Positions 46,771-57,480 of a stretch of 64,000 bases of DNA are shown one piece after another. The notes under the pieces were generated by a model. That model was not told the origin of the DNA and did no database searches. It saw only the letters and a program-made list of their open reading frames with translations. The stretch lies in assembly GCA_900073065.1 (NCBI GenBank), contig FJOG01000003.1:2358133-2422132 (forward strand), read 5' to 3'. How positions within the stretch are numbered: position 1 is the first letter of the stretch; every line of letters starts with the position of its first letter. Both the position numbers and the translations under genes were made by a program. This stretch comes from Phialocephala subalpina (taxonomy: Eukaryota > Ascomycota > Leotiomycetes > Helotiales > Mollisiaceae).

Positions 46771-48030
46771 CCCCTCAAAAACGAGCCTGCGTTTTTAAAA
46801 TTTTGTCATTTGATCAAATATTTATAGATTTCCATGAAATTAAAAGCTTGAATTAATAAACGATAGTTAATCCTTTTACATCAATCACATCTTCCAATTT
46901 ACAAGTCAATCTCTCAATATATCGCCAAAAGTCACGTGAATCAACTCGGTCCCAAATCCTTTGAATCTCTTTAACCAACTCCTCCTTAGAAGTTAGTACA
47001 AATAGTAGCTTCTTCAACTCTTCTTTCATCCACCTTTAAACCTTCCTTATTGAGTTCAAATCTGGTGAAAAAAGTAGCCAATTAAAGCCTCGGACCCCAT
47101 ATTGGAGTCTAGGAAGTCGAGTATGCCCCAAATGAATCTTTGACTTGTCCTCTATGAAGATATACTTAGGGCCAAGACGATCAAATAAAGGGAATACAAC
47201 CGGTTCGAGTACTTGATAAAAGTACGCCTTAGATTTGACTCCTTTATATCCCTCCTTTTTCTCTAGAAACACAAGTAGTGATTTCCAATCCTAGCTAATT
47301 GCACCCCAAATCATGACTAAGACTCTTTCTGATCGATAAACTGATTTGATATAGTCCGAATACTTCTTTTTATCTACTAGTCGAGTTACTTAAATCCTCC
47401 CATTCTTGCCGAGTTTAAACGAGCACTCATTAAACTATATAACTTTCCTCTAATCCCCCCCTCCTGGCCGAGAGGCTACCTAGTTAAATGTCCCCCACCA
47501 CCGATATTCTAAAGCAAAAGCAAGCCTCTTTTTTGCTTGTTTCCGAGAGATAAAGGGCCAAGGATAAGATATACATCGTTAGTAGCCTACTCTACGGAGT
47601 TCTCGTCGAATAGTTCTCGTTGATACTGGGATGTTTAAGTAAGTTTTGACTTGCTCAAAACTTAAGCGTCGAGTACTCCAATTTTTGGCAATATAGCGAA
47701 TGATTTGACGGATTTGACGGCAACATATTAATTTAGGCTTAGTATCTTTTCTTCCCCTCGTTGTACGGCTTGTTTCGGCATGAATCTATCGTCGAATATT
47801 AGTTCGAGGTAGGCGGGTTATTTTGACGATCTCGGGAGCTGATTTTCTATCTCTCCATAATGATCGAACGGTAGAGCGTGTAGGTGTTTTCTATTCGCCG
47901 TTTGGATTAGGTCGCCATGAAGGGGAATAATTCTGAGCTTCCATTTTGATTTTGAAGAGAAATGGATAAGTGGTTGGCTTAATATAAGTTTTTAAAGTGA
48001 AGGTGCCAGAATGTTCGACCCTCGGCTAAC

Positions 48031-48067
48031 CTCGCTTAAAGTGGCCGGGAGCAATGGCCCCAACTCT
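48031..48067 (-). repeat. right terminal inverted repeat
   Basis: Perfect inverted copy of 46734-46770; followed by the second TA of the target duplication. Confidence 0.93.
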
Positions 48068-48332
48068 TACTTCCCACTTTTCCAGAACAATACCCCGTGC
48101 ATTCACACTTTCACATTGTATTCAACACCATATCCTTCTGGCGTTAGTTGTATGAGCTGACAGTGGGTAGTCTAGCAAAGCAGAGATATTTCTTACGCTA
48201 GCGGCTCCGTTTAGGAGGTATGAGATGGACTTGTTTGATACGACGTTTGAGAGGGATGTTGAGTTGAAGTATGATATGTTTTTGCCGCAGCCGAGTTTGG
48301 AAAGTCGGGGTGTTAGGATTGTGTTTAAGTAA

Positions 48333-49474
48333 GGGTGGGAAGGAATTTGGGCAAAGATCCTGAAGAAGAAAAGAAGGAAGCTGCGGCAGGTTGGTTGCTG
48401 CCTCGTCGTGCGTCTGATGGCTAGCTACCTCAAGGGGTGACGTGCTGCTAGTGCACGTTAAGCGAGAGAGTTGGTTCAGGCTGTTGTCTCTGTATTTTAG
48501 CGATGTGCTCTCGAGTTTTAGGGCACATGGCTCTAAATTTCCAGGCTATAGGTCCCCAAAATACAGGGCCTCTTGCAACTAACTATCCATGAGCCCTGCA
48601 TGCCTAAACAGAAGCCACCCGACGCACGAGCAGAAAGTAATTTGGGATATTGCGATATGATACCGTTCTTAGAATGTTCAACACAGCAAGCGAAAATGTG
48701 AAAGTGGACTTGAGTAACTGAAATGTCTTGCGACACTGAGATCAATTGAAAGTCTGACCCTATCCTTCCGTGTTAGAAGGAAAGACCAAAGTCAATCCGA
48801 CAACACCTCAACCCCCAATTACAGACGTCAAGTCCTATCCCTCCCATCCAAAAGTTTCGATCCAAATACATACAAGAAACAAGGGTATCGTACAACTCCA
48901 TGACGCCCATCTGGAATCTATGTCCTCCAATCAACACCAAAAATAACAACATGCCATATGCCCGCGAGAGCATACCATGCATGTAAATGTATAAAACCAA
49001 ACCCAAAACTCCAAAGCAAACTACAAGCCCGTGAGGGTCTGACGCAGTAACGTATTTTCCCATCCAATCTCCCTTTTCCTCCCATCCGTCCTTTCCTCCA
49101 ATCTCCCATCTCATCTATGATCATCTTTGATGATAACTTTTATATATCCGAACCATGCGGATGCCTGAATATATCGGAACGTAGTCGTCTGCATGCCGTG
49201 ACAGCAGAATGGACAGGATCTATATATGCGATCGTGTCGAACGTATGAAAGGAACGTGGGCGTGAACTTGGTGTGAGCGCGAGGAGGCCGTGTGTATCGT
49301 AAAGACCGTGATAATGTTCGTGCTGGTGATGTATGCAGGTGTATTAAAAGTATATTCGTGAATTTGAAAAAGGAAACCGAAACCGAAATCAAAAACGCCA
49401 AACTTTTGAAGGAAGGGACGAGTGTACAGAGGCTAATACCTAGAGACCAGAAATGTTGAAGAGCCGGTCTCTTG
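48333..49474. other. intergenic, nothing supported
   Basis: Long open frames on the minus strand (48773-49124, 49111-49474) are hydrophobic or low in information and match no family. Probably the 3' flank of the broken gene that follows. Confidence 0.4.
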
Positions 49475-50274
49475 TTAATGTAATCGGACCCGCGGACGTA
49501 GTGCGTCCCGCAGACACGAAACTTTTGTCCAGACTTCTTTTTCTCTGATGTCGTCGTCCTCGATTGCCATTCTATATCGACCGAGATGGCTAAAGGACTC
49601 GATCCATGTATCCTCAAGCGCAAGCACGGTTTCGCACAACATGGCTATCATCGAGTAGGCAGCGTAGATGAATGCAAGCATATGGTCAAGACTTGTCGGC
49701 AGACGATGGCGAGGAACTCGCGGAGGTAATAGATGCCATGGCGCAACATGCTTGCTGGTATAGCATACCTCGAAGCCAATTTGCGGAAAGGGCGCTTAGG
49801 TGCTGAGATGCGAGAAAGAAGTCGTGGTGCTCATGTACGAGAGTACGATGGAGTGTAATCAGAGCCTGCCATTGCTCACTGTGGGGTTTTGTTTTTCGCG
49901 GGAAGACCAACTTAGGCCAAAGTCGGTGTATCGAGTAGTGAGCAGATCATGAGGAGATCGTCTGTCGGGTTGAAGGACTTTGCGATGTGCCGAATCTTGT
50001 TGATCGGTGGCCAGGACCCCAAGGACAAATAAGAAGAAATCTGACGAACCCTAATGCTGAAGGCAATCTTTTTTTTTGTTGTGTTTTCTTGTTTTTGTGG
50101 ACAGACGAAAACATGATCGAAGCCTTCAGGCCGTTTTCGTCGTGGAATAGCGCCGATGAAGTAAGGAAATCCAAGAATGCAATGCTGATGCGAGAAATCG
50201 TTGACGTCCATCCGCCGTAACAGATCGTAAAGAGTGTGGAAAGGAAACCGTAGAAGATCGCAAGAACTGCTCAA
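49475..50274 (-). pseudogene. broken conserved fungal protein (EHHDFF family)
   Basis: Read right to left: IRHIAKSFNPTDDLLMICSL and LDTPTLA, then TAA (49912-49914). A different frame gives EQWQALITLHRTLVHEHHDF and FLASQHLSA, another LASRYAIPASMLRHGI, and a third LAFIYAAYSMIAMLCETVLA, EDTWIESFSHLGRYRMAIED and DDIREKEVWTKVS. I recognise this run of motifs from a large, mostly uncharacterised fungal family; a link to Est1-type telomerase factors is sometimes made, which I could not confirm. At least three frame changes and a stop within about 650 bp, with no splice sites joining them, argue for a pseudogene. The upstream limit is approximate. Confidence 0.6.
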
Positions 50275-50489
50275 TCAATGCAGCTCTAGACAAGCAAGCG
50301 TGGAATGGCCGTCAAAAGGACGTTCCGGGCAGGAGCGACAGAGGCAGACGAATGAAAAAGTAGCAGTGGTGTAGGCACCTTCCCACGCGTTCAGATACCA
50401 GGACCGGGAGTTGAATGAAGGGGCAGCTCTCAATAGGGAGAGAAAGCTGTGGTCGTGCCATAGCCCAGAAGTATATCTCCGTCACTCAC

Positions 50490-51581
50490 TTAGAGGTGAT
50501 GCTTATCTCGCAGATGAACCATGAGGTCGTCGTTGGTAGCGAACCCGTAATAGTCATTCCCAATCTGTCGCCCTCGAATACAACCATCAACTGTGCACAG
50601 GACTTGACCATGATACTCGAGCGTGTGTTTTGTTCGTTTGTCGAGGCGGTTTAGATTCTCCTTTCCTGGGCAACCGGGTTTATCGCACAGGACTGGCGCG
50701 AGGTGCGACTTGGTGAGACCATGTCGATTGAGGTCTGCTTGGCTTCCAAAAGGCCTTGGGTTCGGGCCTCCAAGAGCAATCTTGCAGCCCAGAAGTTCAC
50801 AGTAGAAAGACTTTTGATGCACGATGCGGACGTGATCGAGCCAAAGCTTGAGTGTAGCGAAAGTGACCTTGGTCGTGCATCCTCTCCAGGGGCATTTCTT
50901 GGTTACCCATCGAGACGGCCCTACATGATCCCTCAAGAAGTGAACATTCCAGTCGTCGAAAGTATCGTAAACCACCATTGTACCTTGATCTGTTGTTTGC
51001 AGACCATGGCACTGATAGCAAGGCGATGGACAATACGGCAGATCGACCGGAGGAGATTCCGAGCGATGGGTCTCAGTTTCACCGTATGGTTGCGGAACTA
51101 ACGAGCTAGAAATATCTGGCATTCCTTGAAGGGATTCGTATGATGTCTTGCTATAGTGTGCGGTCCCAAGGAAGGGTGCATAATGACGGTGAACTGCGAG
51201 ACCCTCTGGAGGGTGCAAGGTATCTTCCATGATCTTGGTCTGTATTTGTGCAGAGTCGAACGTTCGGTAGGCAGGATGGGAGGAAAAGTCTCGCGCAAGA
51301 TTGTCGATGGCCCTTAGGGGAAGTGGTTTTGAATCGGAGGGAGGAGGAGTCAGAGTGGTCGGTGGGTACTGATGGTAGAGCGGCGTGCTCACCGTAGAGC
51401 TGCAGCTGGGCGTCGAAGGTTCAGAGAGAATTTGAGACGAGTGGCGAGGAGATTCAGGTGGAAATCGCCCACGCATCACTGAAGAGGGAGATAAGAGGTT
51501 ATGTCTTCGCTGAGGTGGTGTTTGATGCACACGCTGAAGCTCCGCGCTCTCGGATCTGTGCTTTCTTTTCCCACGAAGCAT
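50490..51581 (-). CDS. C2H2 zinc-finger protein A
   Basis: Single exon, 363 residues. The first about 190 are Pro/Ser/Thr-rich and disordered. The C-terminal half holds degenerate C2H2 fingers: CPWRGC...LWLDHVRIVH, CELLGCKIALG...LNRHGLTKSH, CDKPGCPG...KHTLEYH and CTVDGC...DLMVHLRDKH. Spacings are wide and irregular, as in several fungal C2H2 families. A CysCys pair (CPSPCYQCHG) precedes them. It is probably a nuclear regulator. It shares the finger style and the CTVDGC/CTVEGC type motif with the gene at 54213-55316 on the same strand, so the two may be old paralogues. Confidence 0.75.
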   Translation of the reverse strand: MLRGKRKHRSESAELQRVHQTPPQRRHNLLSPSSVMRGRFPPESPRHSSQILSEPSTPSCSSTVSTPLYHQYPPTTLTPPPSDSKPLPLRAIDNLARDFSSHPAYRTFDSAQIQTKIMEDTLHPPEGLAVHRHYAPFLGTAHYSKTSYESLQGMPDISSSLVPQPYGETETHRSESPPVDLPYCPSPCYQCHGLQTTDQGTMVVYDTFDDWNVHFLRDHVGPSRWVTKKCPWRGCTTKVTFATLKLWLDHVRIVHQKSFYCELLGCKIALGGPNPRPFGSQADLNRHGLTKSHLAPVLCDKPGCPGKENLNRLDKRTKHTLEYHGQVLCTVDGCIRGRQIGNDYYGFATNDDLMVHLRDKHHL

Positions 51582-54212
51582 GATGAGATTTAACGTCCGA
51601 CGCCTGACTTGTGATTGTACAATCGTGAAGTCGATCGAAAAGGGTCCAATGGCCAGACTTTAGTGCCGACAGTCGGTGTGACGAGTGTTTTGGTTGCTGG
51701 TGGAACGCGAGGAGTGAGTGAAATCGAGAAAGGGTAACGATTATTTTCTACTGACAAGAGAATTTTTGTCAGAAGAGAAACCAAATTAAAAGCGATGGTG
51801 CACTCGTAAGCCAGAAGTGCAGAATAATGCTTGCTTGAGCAGCTATGGTGCGATCGAAGGAATTGATACAGAGTGAGTTGCCAACGAAGCGGGAACGGGA
51901 ATCTTATATACCTCGCTACAAACAGGGCGCCGAGCTAAAGGAAGCCGTTATGGAGAGCTTAGCACCAACCAGGGGTTTGAATGGAGTATCAAGCAACCAA
52001 AGCAATATCGCAGTAGGACGTTTGAGTTGCCAGTTGTAGGACGGTCCAAGAAGTAAGGGTTGACGATGTACGAAATGTTTTCGACGACCCAGAGAAAATA
52101 AGTTGTCAATAAAAAAAGTCCAAACGTGTCGTATACTCAGAATACCTCCACTTCTTCCAGCTTTTGTCATCAGAGCACGAAGCATCCAGGTCGAGGGTGT
52201 TGTGTTGAGGTAATGTGGTGCGGTGATGGTCCTAGCTTGATATTCGGGCTTTCGAGCTAGTTTGACGAGAGGGCCTCCTCAACCACATGCTGACTTTGTC
52301 ACGATAAATTTTTCGCCTAACCGGTTGCCTCGTTATGCTCTGATGTGAATGGTCCAAATCGAAGGGATGCGATAAAGTGGAAGATGGCAGTCATCGCTAT
52401 TGCTTGTCAGTCGTTTTCTGCTACAACAAAAGTGCAAAAGTGTTCGTACCTAGGTATCATGATGATTCGGCGACAGTAACTGTCATTGGCCTCCGCCTCA
52501 TCCATCAATAATAACCTTACATCTAAGGTTACTAAGGGCCAGTCTCTGATTCGCGACAAAGAAAGCACTCGAGAGCCCCGTCACTCGGCCATTCTTTCCT
52601 CCTACGCGCAAATGCGTAGTTACGATGCCAGTTGCCATCACCGAGTGGGAGCGCGGTGATAGGCCAATCTACCGCGTTGGCCGTAGAAAGAATGCATTGT
52701 GACGCGGATGTGAGGTGAAGTGGGAAGGCTTCGAGCTGGGCAGACAGCCAGGCGTATTTCTTCGAGTTTTGCCGGTGCAATTGATATAGACATGAGATTT
52801 TCGGGTGTCAAGCAGACGACCAAGGTCAGAAAACAACACAGGTGGGGAATCGCACAGTTTTAGGAATCGCATTTTGCAACACAAGCCATGTTTATCAATC
52901 TGGCCCCCCATTCCAAGCGCTCCGTACTGTTTCTGGCCATGATCTGGAGCCGCCTCTGCTGAATTGAGCAGCGGGGGGGTGTCATTGTGCCATTGTGGGT
53001 GTCATTGGTGGGCCGTTGATTGGTTGAGAGGAGATGGTTTCATGCAAGGAGGAGAATCGATAAAGCAAGCAATCCCGCAATTGGGGGCCATTGTCCTCCG
53101 CAGCCTCGGACACATGGCAGCTTTCTTCAACAAACATCAAGAGAAATCGAGGGAACACTGCCATTATATACAGTCAAAACGAAAGGAAACAACTGGTTGA
53201 AGCGGCTCCAAAAGCCCTCGTACTCCTAGATTCGGAACTGTGCCAAAGGTAACACGAAATTGACTGCAATCGGGTGAAGATACACCCTGGGGGCGCACAA
53301 TCACCCAAGCCGTAACACTTGCGAGGCTATCAATGCTTTGAGTTCGGGTATTAGGTATATATTAAGACTAGATCCTGCCTCAATTACACAGATCGTGATG
53401 AAAACGGGAAGAACTCAAGGTGAAGATGGAATCTCATCGCCCATTTCGTTGTCCGATTTTGACATGTGGGTCACGTGAAAGAGAAATTGGCCAGAACGAT
53501 CAAAAGCTCCTTCTTTACGGATAGTGGTTTGAAGCCAGATTCATCTTGGATTAAATAGGGTGGGTGTTCCTGTCTCGAGAAGCAAACAATGTGCTGGTCA
53601 TGACTCTCAATCAAGAGATGACTTGTCGCCGCGCGAATGGCTTTTTTGGGGCACCAGAGCTCAAATAATATTGGACGAGACTCCATTACTTTTTCTTCAC
53701 AAAACATGCTCTGTTGCTCTCACTTCCTTCGACCGACAATGCAGAGGAGTATTTCCTGACACTCTCAGCTGTCGAATTTGGATCTTCGGCACAATTTGCT
53801 TCTGTACCGCAGCTCAAGTACAAACCAAAGCTTTGCGGTGCAACATCAAGTATCAAGTACCTCTCGTACACTCATCTCAATTCGCACATGCAGCATACCG
53901 TTTCACCGTTTGAAGTCTTATTCTATTGAACTACGGGATAGCCGCACCACTGTAAGATCACAATTAACACCGGGTCAACTTTGATACAATTTACTTTTCC
54001 AGATGTTGTCTCCTGTACAGCTTGAGAGACAACGCTGCCAACCTTGTGCCTTATTATGTTTTCTTGTTTTCAAAAGCGAGTTGAGTATCTCCTCTCGGCT
54101 CCTAGGTCTAGTGCAAATGTCCCAGGGCACTATCGTCGCAAACAAAACTCAGTGAGTACCTCTTTTTCTTAATTCTCTATACCTGATCACCGACCACGGC
54201 CATGGCTGATCT
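51582..54212. other. 2.6-kb intergenic region
   Basis: Between the two C2H2 genes. Short frames occur throughout (51845, 52532, 53560) but none has recognisable content or consistent splice signals. No repeat family, tRNA or rRNA seen. Confidence 0.5.
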
Positions 54213-55316
54213 CTAGCTGCAGGAGCAGAAACTGCAATCATCTGCCTGCGTGCTCAATATATGCTCATCCCTTAGGCTTCCATTCCCCAAACTCTTTACG
54301 ATATCCCTCGTCTTTAGGACCACTTCCCATCTCATGTTGTGGTCAAGTTCGAGATGCTCTAGGAACCCACGCTCACAGAACTGAGATACGGATCTCCTGC
54401 AAGACTTCAGAGCACACTCAAATTCTCCATGAAGTTTTCCGATGTGTTTAGCTGTGCTATCAGTCATCGGGTTTAGCTCCCCGCTACAGTGGGAGAATGG
54501 ACAGGGATCAGTGTCATGAATCTCTCGCAAATGAGAGATCAATTTATCCTTCCTGCTGAAATCTCTTCCCTCAGACATACACCTCGGGAAGGGACATCGA
54601 GACTTTAGGCCTTCAATATGGACCGAACTTATATGACGTTGGAGATCTGCCTTTCCTCGAAAAGGTTTCTTATGTTTGCAACCCTCGACCGTACAGATCA
54701 ACGGGTTTATGTGGATGTTGTTGAGATGGTCCTCAAACAATTTCGAGGTCTTGTGGCGAGCTTTCGATGAACATCCGTACCAACAGCAGGGTTCTAAAGG
54801 TTTCCAGGAATTGCGAACGCACCGAGCATGCTCTTTCATGTGCTTTTTCCATTCCTCGACGCTGCCAAACGATCCCACCTTCACACATCGTGGCCAATTG
54901 CATTGAAACTGTCTTGGTGTCGAGGATCGCAGACTTGGAGGGTGAAAGACAAACGGTTCATCTAAACCTGGGAAGACAGCGTTACCCTCCGGGCTACGGA
55001 TGTTGATGGGATTGCTCGGTGGCTGAAAAGAGAAGTCCTCAGAGCCTCGTCGGAGACTAGGACCGGAACATCCTCCTAATGCAGCACTCGGAGGCCAAAA
55101 GACTTCGGGCAAGGAATATGCCTCGTTTTGAAACCAGACCCATCCATCGAAACTGGCAGACGTGGTGGTTGACGTTGATATAGTGGGAGTGTCGCTGTGA
55201 TTGGTCAGGCCCTTTTTGCAAGCGAGATCAGAAGGCCGACAAGGCTTACCAAAGGAAGGAGGCATCCCAAGTCCAAGGCGAATCATTGCTGGCAAATGAC
55301 TCAGAAACGCTTGCAT
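54213..55316 (-). CDS. C2H2 zinc-finger protein B
   Basis: Single exon, 367 residues. After a low-complexity N-terminus come about six C2H2-like units: CNWPRC...WKKHMKEH, CCWYGC...FEDHLNNIH, CTVEGC...LQRHISSVH, CPFPRC...LISHLREIH, CPFSHC...AKHIGKLH and CALKSC...LEHLELDH. The tail ends in a small Cys cluster (CSFCSCS). The repeated C-x4-C...H-x3/4-H pattern marks a nucleic-acid-binding protein, but linkers are not the TGEKP type. Related in style to zinc-finger protein A. A second Met at residue 11 could also start translation. Confidence 0.75.
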   Translation of the reverse strand: MQAFLSHLPAMIRLGLGMPPSFGKPCRPSDLACKKGLTNHSDTPTISTSTTTSASFDGWVWFQNEAYSLPEVFWPPSAALGGCSGPSLRRGSEDFSFQPPSNPINIRSPEGNAVFPGLDEPFVFHPPSLRSSTPRQFQCNWPRCVKVGSFGSVEEWKKHMKEHARCVRNSWKPLEPCCWYGCSSKARHKTSKLFEDHLNNIHINPLICTVEGCKHKKPFRGKADLQRHISSVHIEGLKSRCPFPRCMSEGRDFSRKDKLISHLREIHDTDPCPFSHCSGELNPMTDSTAKHIGKLHGEFECALKSCRRSVSQFCERGFLEHLELDHNMRWEVVLKTRDIVKSLGNGSLRDEHILSTQADDCSFCSCS

Positions 55317-56111
55317 CGGAGAGGGCGTTGGAGCCTAATGATGTGTCAGAGTCTGTGGCTTGCACTTGACCCATGTTGATGATGCAGGAAACGGTTGTGC
55401 GAAACACGGCTCGAGGCTCTGATCAATTGGCATGAGGCTCTGCGACAAGAACAAGCAGCGGCATCTTCATCTTGCAATGATGGGAAGGAGCGATCCTTAT
55501 ATAATTGAGGATGCTACCCACCCTTTGCTCCCCGCAAGGGCCATCGGGCAAAACTTTTTAGCCGCCACCTATGCATCTCCGATATTGTCTAAGCCATGGT
55601 TGGAGTCCGTATTGTGGGCATGGGACCCTCGAGGCAAGACCGGCCAAAAGAATAGGGCTCCGGATGGAAGCATTTCGAATAAGTATTCCTCTTTGTCCTG
55701 CCCCGTTTTTCCTCAGGCTGAGGCTTCCTTCAGGAGCACACAAACCTGACCTTAGTAAATCCTGCCTCTCCCAAATCGAGAGAGCTCAAAGATGCTTTCT
55801 CCGGTACACTCGAAAGCAAGAGTCGACCTCATCGAAGCTTTCTCGTCCAAACCGTCCGATACAAACACAGAATCTAACTTCTTACCTCATTCAAAGCACC
55901 ATACTGACCCAGGATAGCCTGGACGTTCGGAAAGTTACCTACCTTGAAACCAACAGCGCCTCGAAACCTACTCCGACATCAATTGGCACTGCAGCACAAT
56001 GCCCTAACGAGAACCATGCAATTTAAACAGCTCAAATATACAGAAGCGGGTTTCCCCCTGTTTTGTTTCGAAGAGGAGATTCTACATTGCCGGCTCTCCA
56101 TCTATTATACC
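55317..56111. other. intergenic, nothing recognised
   Basis: Upstream region of C2H2 gene B and downstream flank of the P450nor relic. Overlapping frames around 55430-56030 have no family features. Confidence 0.45.
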
Positions 56112-57480
56112 TTAGAAGACAACAGGCAGCTCACTGAGCCCAAAATCCTTCTTTGGTGGCGAATATTTCGCTTCTTCGAATGGTATCACCAACTTCAAGT
56201 TAGGTTGTCTCTGCCACGACGTAGCTGATTCAATCAGCGAAGCACTCAATAACGAGACGACATTGGGAGATTCACCAAACACAATCTCCAACTCCACCCT
56301 AGCCAGCCACTGTGCGGCACATCGATGCTCTCCCCAACCAAATCCCAACGCCTCCCCTTCCCACTCAATCTCCTCATATCGAAAGTATCAGGGTTAGGAA
56401 ACACCTCCTCGTCTCTGTTCCCAGACTGAGTGACAGCAATGATACCTTCTCCAGCCTTAATCAACTTCCCACCAATCACAACATCCTCTTTCGCAACTCG
56501 TTTCGTCGTCAACGTAGAAACTGTATGGAATCTACACAACTCAACGAAAGGAGCAGTCCACTTCTTAGGATCAGTCTTCAAGAATTCCAGTTGATCTAGA
56601 TGTTGCAGAAGAGTTATGACTCTGAGGAGGATCGTACTCGACGTTGTTGCATTCCCCGCAACGAGGAGAAGGAATGCGATTTGGATGACATCATCTTTGT
56701 TCAGATGAGCTGTTCTCTGACGAGAAGACTGATGAGATCGTCTTTAGGCGCTGAGAGACGTGCTTCGACGAGCTGACCTATGTACGAAAGTAGGGCGGCG
56801 TTGGCGTTCGAAGCTTCTGAGGCTGTGGCAGAGCCGTTTCCGCGGATGGCTGCGAAAGCTGTCAAGCGTTCGAGGTCTGAGAATGGGACACCGAGAATGT
56901 TGTAAGTGGTCTGGTACAATCAGTACGGCTTCAAATTGAGGGTCGAGTGACTTACATATGATGGGATAGGAATGGTGAACTTTTCACCAAGGTCAACGGG
57001 CTGAGAACCTCCTTCTTTGATGATAACGTCGAGGAGTGAGCCGACCGTTTTCTGAATCTGTGGGCGCATGCTATCGATATGCTCTTTAGTGAAGAGTGAC
57101 TCGACCATACTCCTGCATTTGCTTCGTCAGCGTTTACATCTCAGTCATATCAGGCAGACCCACCTTTGGTGCATGTCGTCCGGTGGATTCATATCTACGA
57201 AAGTTAGTTTGTTCTTCGCTGCTACTTTCCCACCAGCCGATAGCTCTGGGAAGCCAGGGCGTGTGCGTTGCTATTTTTTTTCAGAGAGTTTCTTCAACTT
57301 TTGAACATCGCAAACAAACTTTCGACAACGCTGATCAGCCAACACGCTGCAAATATCCTTATGCTTCACTACCAGCTATGCGAGTGATCCATCGAATAGC
57401 TCAACCTGAGATACGGGCTCAGTGGCTCGAAGATGGGCATACTCAAGTGGAGCCTCGGTGCTCGATGGTCTGCTGAAGGG
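56112..57480 (-). pseudogene. P450nor (CYP55, nitric oxide reductase) relic
   Basis: Read right to left: FPFSRPSSTEAPLEYAHLRA and TEPVSQVELFDGSLA, then TAG at 57376-57378 where the family has Trp, then LVVKHKDICSVLAD. TRPGFPELSAGGKVAAKNK and FVDMNPPDDMHQR lead to an intron (57109-57165 region), then MVESLFTKEHIDSMRPQIQK. A second intron (56894-56939 region) precedes TTYNILGVPFSDLERLTAFA and AAIRGNGSATA. A frame change at about 56705 leads to VIQIAFLLLVAGNATTSS, KRVAKEDVVIGGKLIKAGEG and SGNRDEEVFPNPDTFDMRR. Another at about 56350 gives the haem loop LGFGWGEHRCAAQ and a normal end at 56112. CYP55 reduces NO to N2O with NAD(P)H during fungal denitrification. One nonsense codon (TGG to TAG) and two indels make it non-functional. 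Confidence 0.88.

Larger units (their letters stand above)
46734..48067 (-). mobile_element. Tc1/mariner-like DNA transposon, decayed transposase
   Basis: A 1334-bp AT-rich element bounded by perfect 37-bp inverted repeats beginning AGAGTTGGGGCC and flanked by a TA target duplication (46732-46733 and 48068-48069), the signature of Tc1/mariner. On the minus strand a DDE-type transposase can be followed: an N-terminal HTH-like region near 47920-47600 with several stops, then 47272-47036 with FPLFDRLGPKYIFIEDKSKI, LPRLQYGVRGFNW and FSPDLNSI. This is the fungal Tc1-type catalytic core, with the usual Asn-Pro-Ile-Glu after the second Asp altered. Stops and lost catalytic residues mean it cannot encode its own transposase. 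Confidence 0.88.
44848..48332 (+). pseudogene. cytochrome P450 relic split by a transposon
   Basis: Blocks in order: N-terminal anchor VSAFVFYCIGLVVYHLYLSP and LWYEFYYEAIKRGQFTF (44848-45075); IIRINP, then TAG at 45136-45138, then EIHVDDPKFY. C-helix HSIHRKRRQVLNPFFSKAS is at 45309-45365, an I-helix-like GRESTGAALTITTIYLLN at 46122-46176, and ELKKTMPD. RIAPHEVLRFQD runs into TGA at 46475-46477. [19 protein letters not shown] is at 46566 onwards, and the haem loop [11 protein letters not shown] ends at 46728. The element at 46734-48067 interrupts here. The C-terminal end (EIFLTLAAPFRRYEMDLFD... RGVRIVFK stop) resumes at 48187-48332. Layout resembles fungal P450s of the trichodiene-oxygenase-like group. 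The stops lie in conserved blocks (likely CAG to TAG and TGG to TGA), so the gene is dead independently of the insertion. Confidence 0.85.

Noticed and set aside
48773..49623. Minus-strand frames of 113 and 170 codons
   Set aside because: No motif. The second overlaps, in another frame, the conserved blocks of the EHHDFF-family relic.
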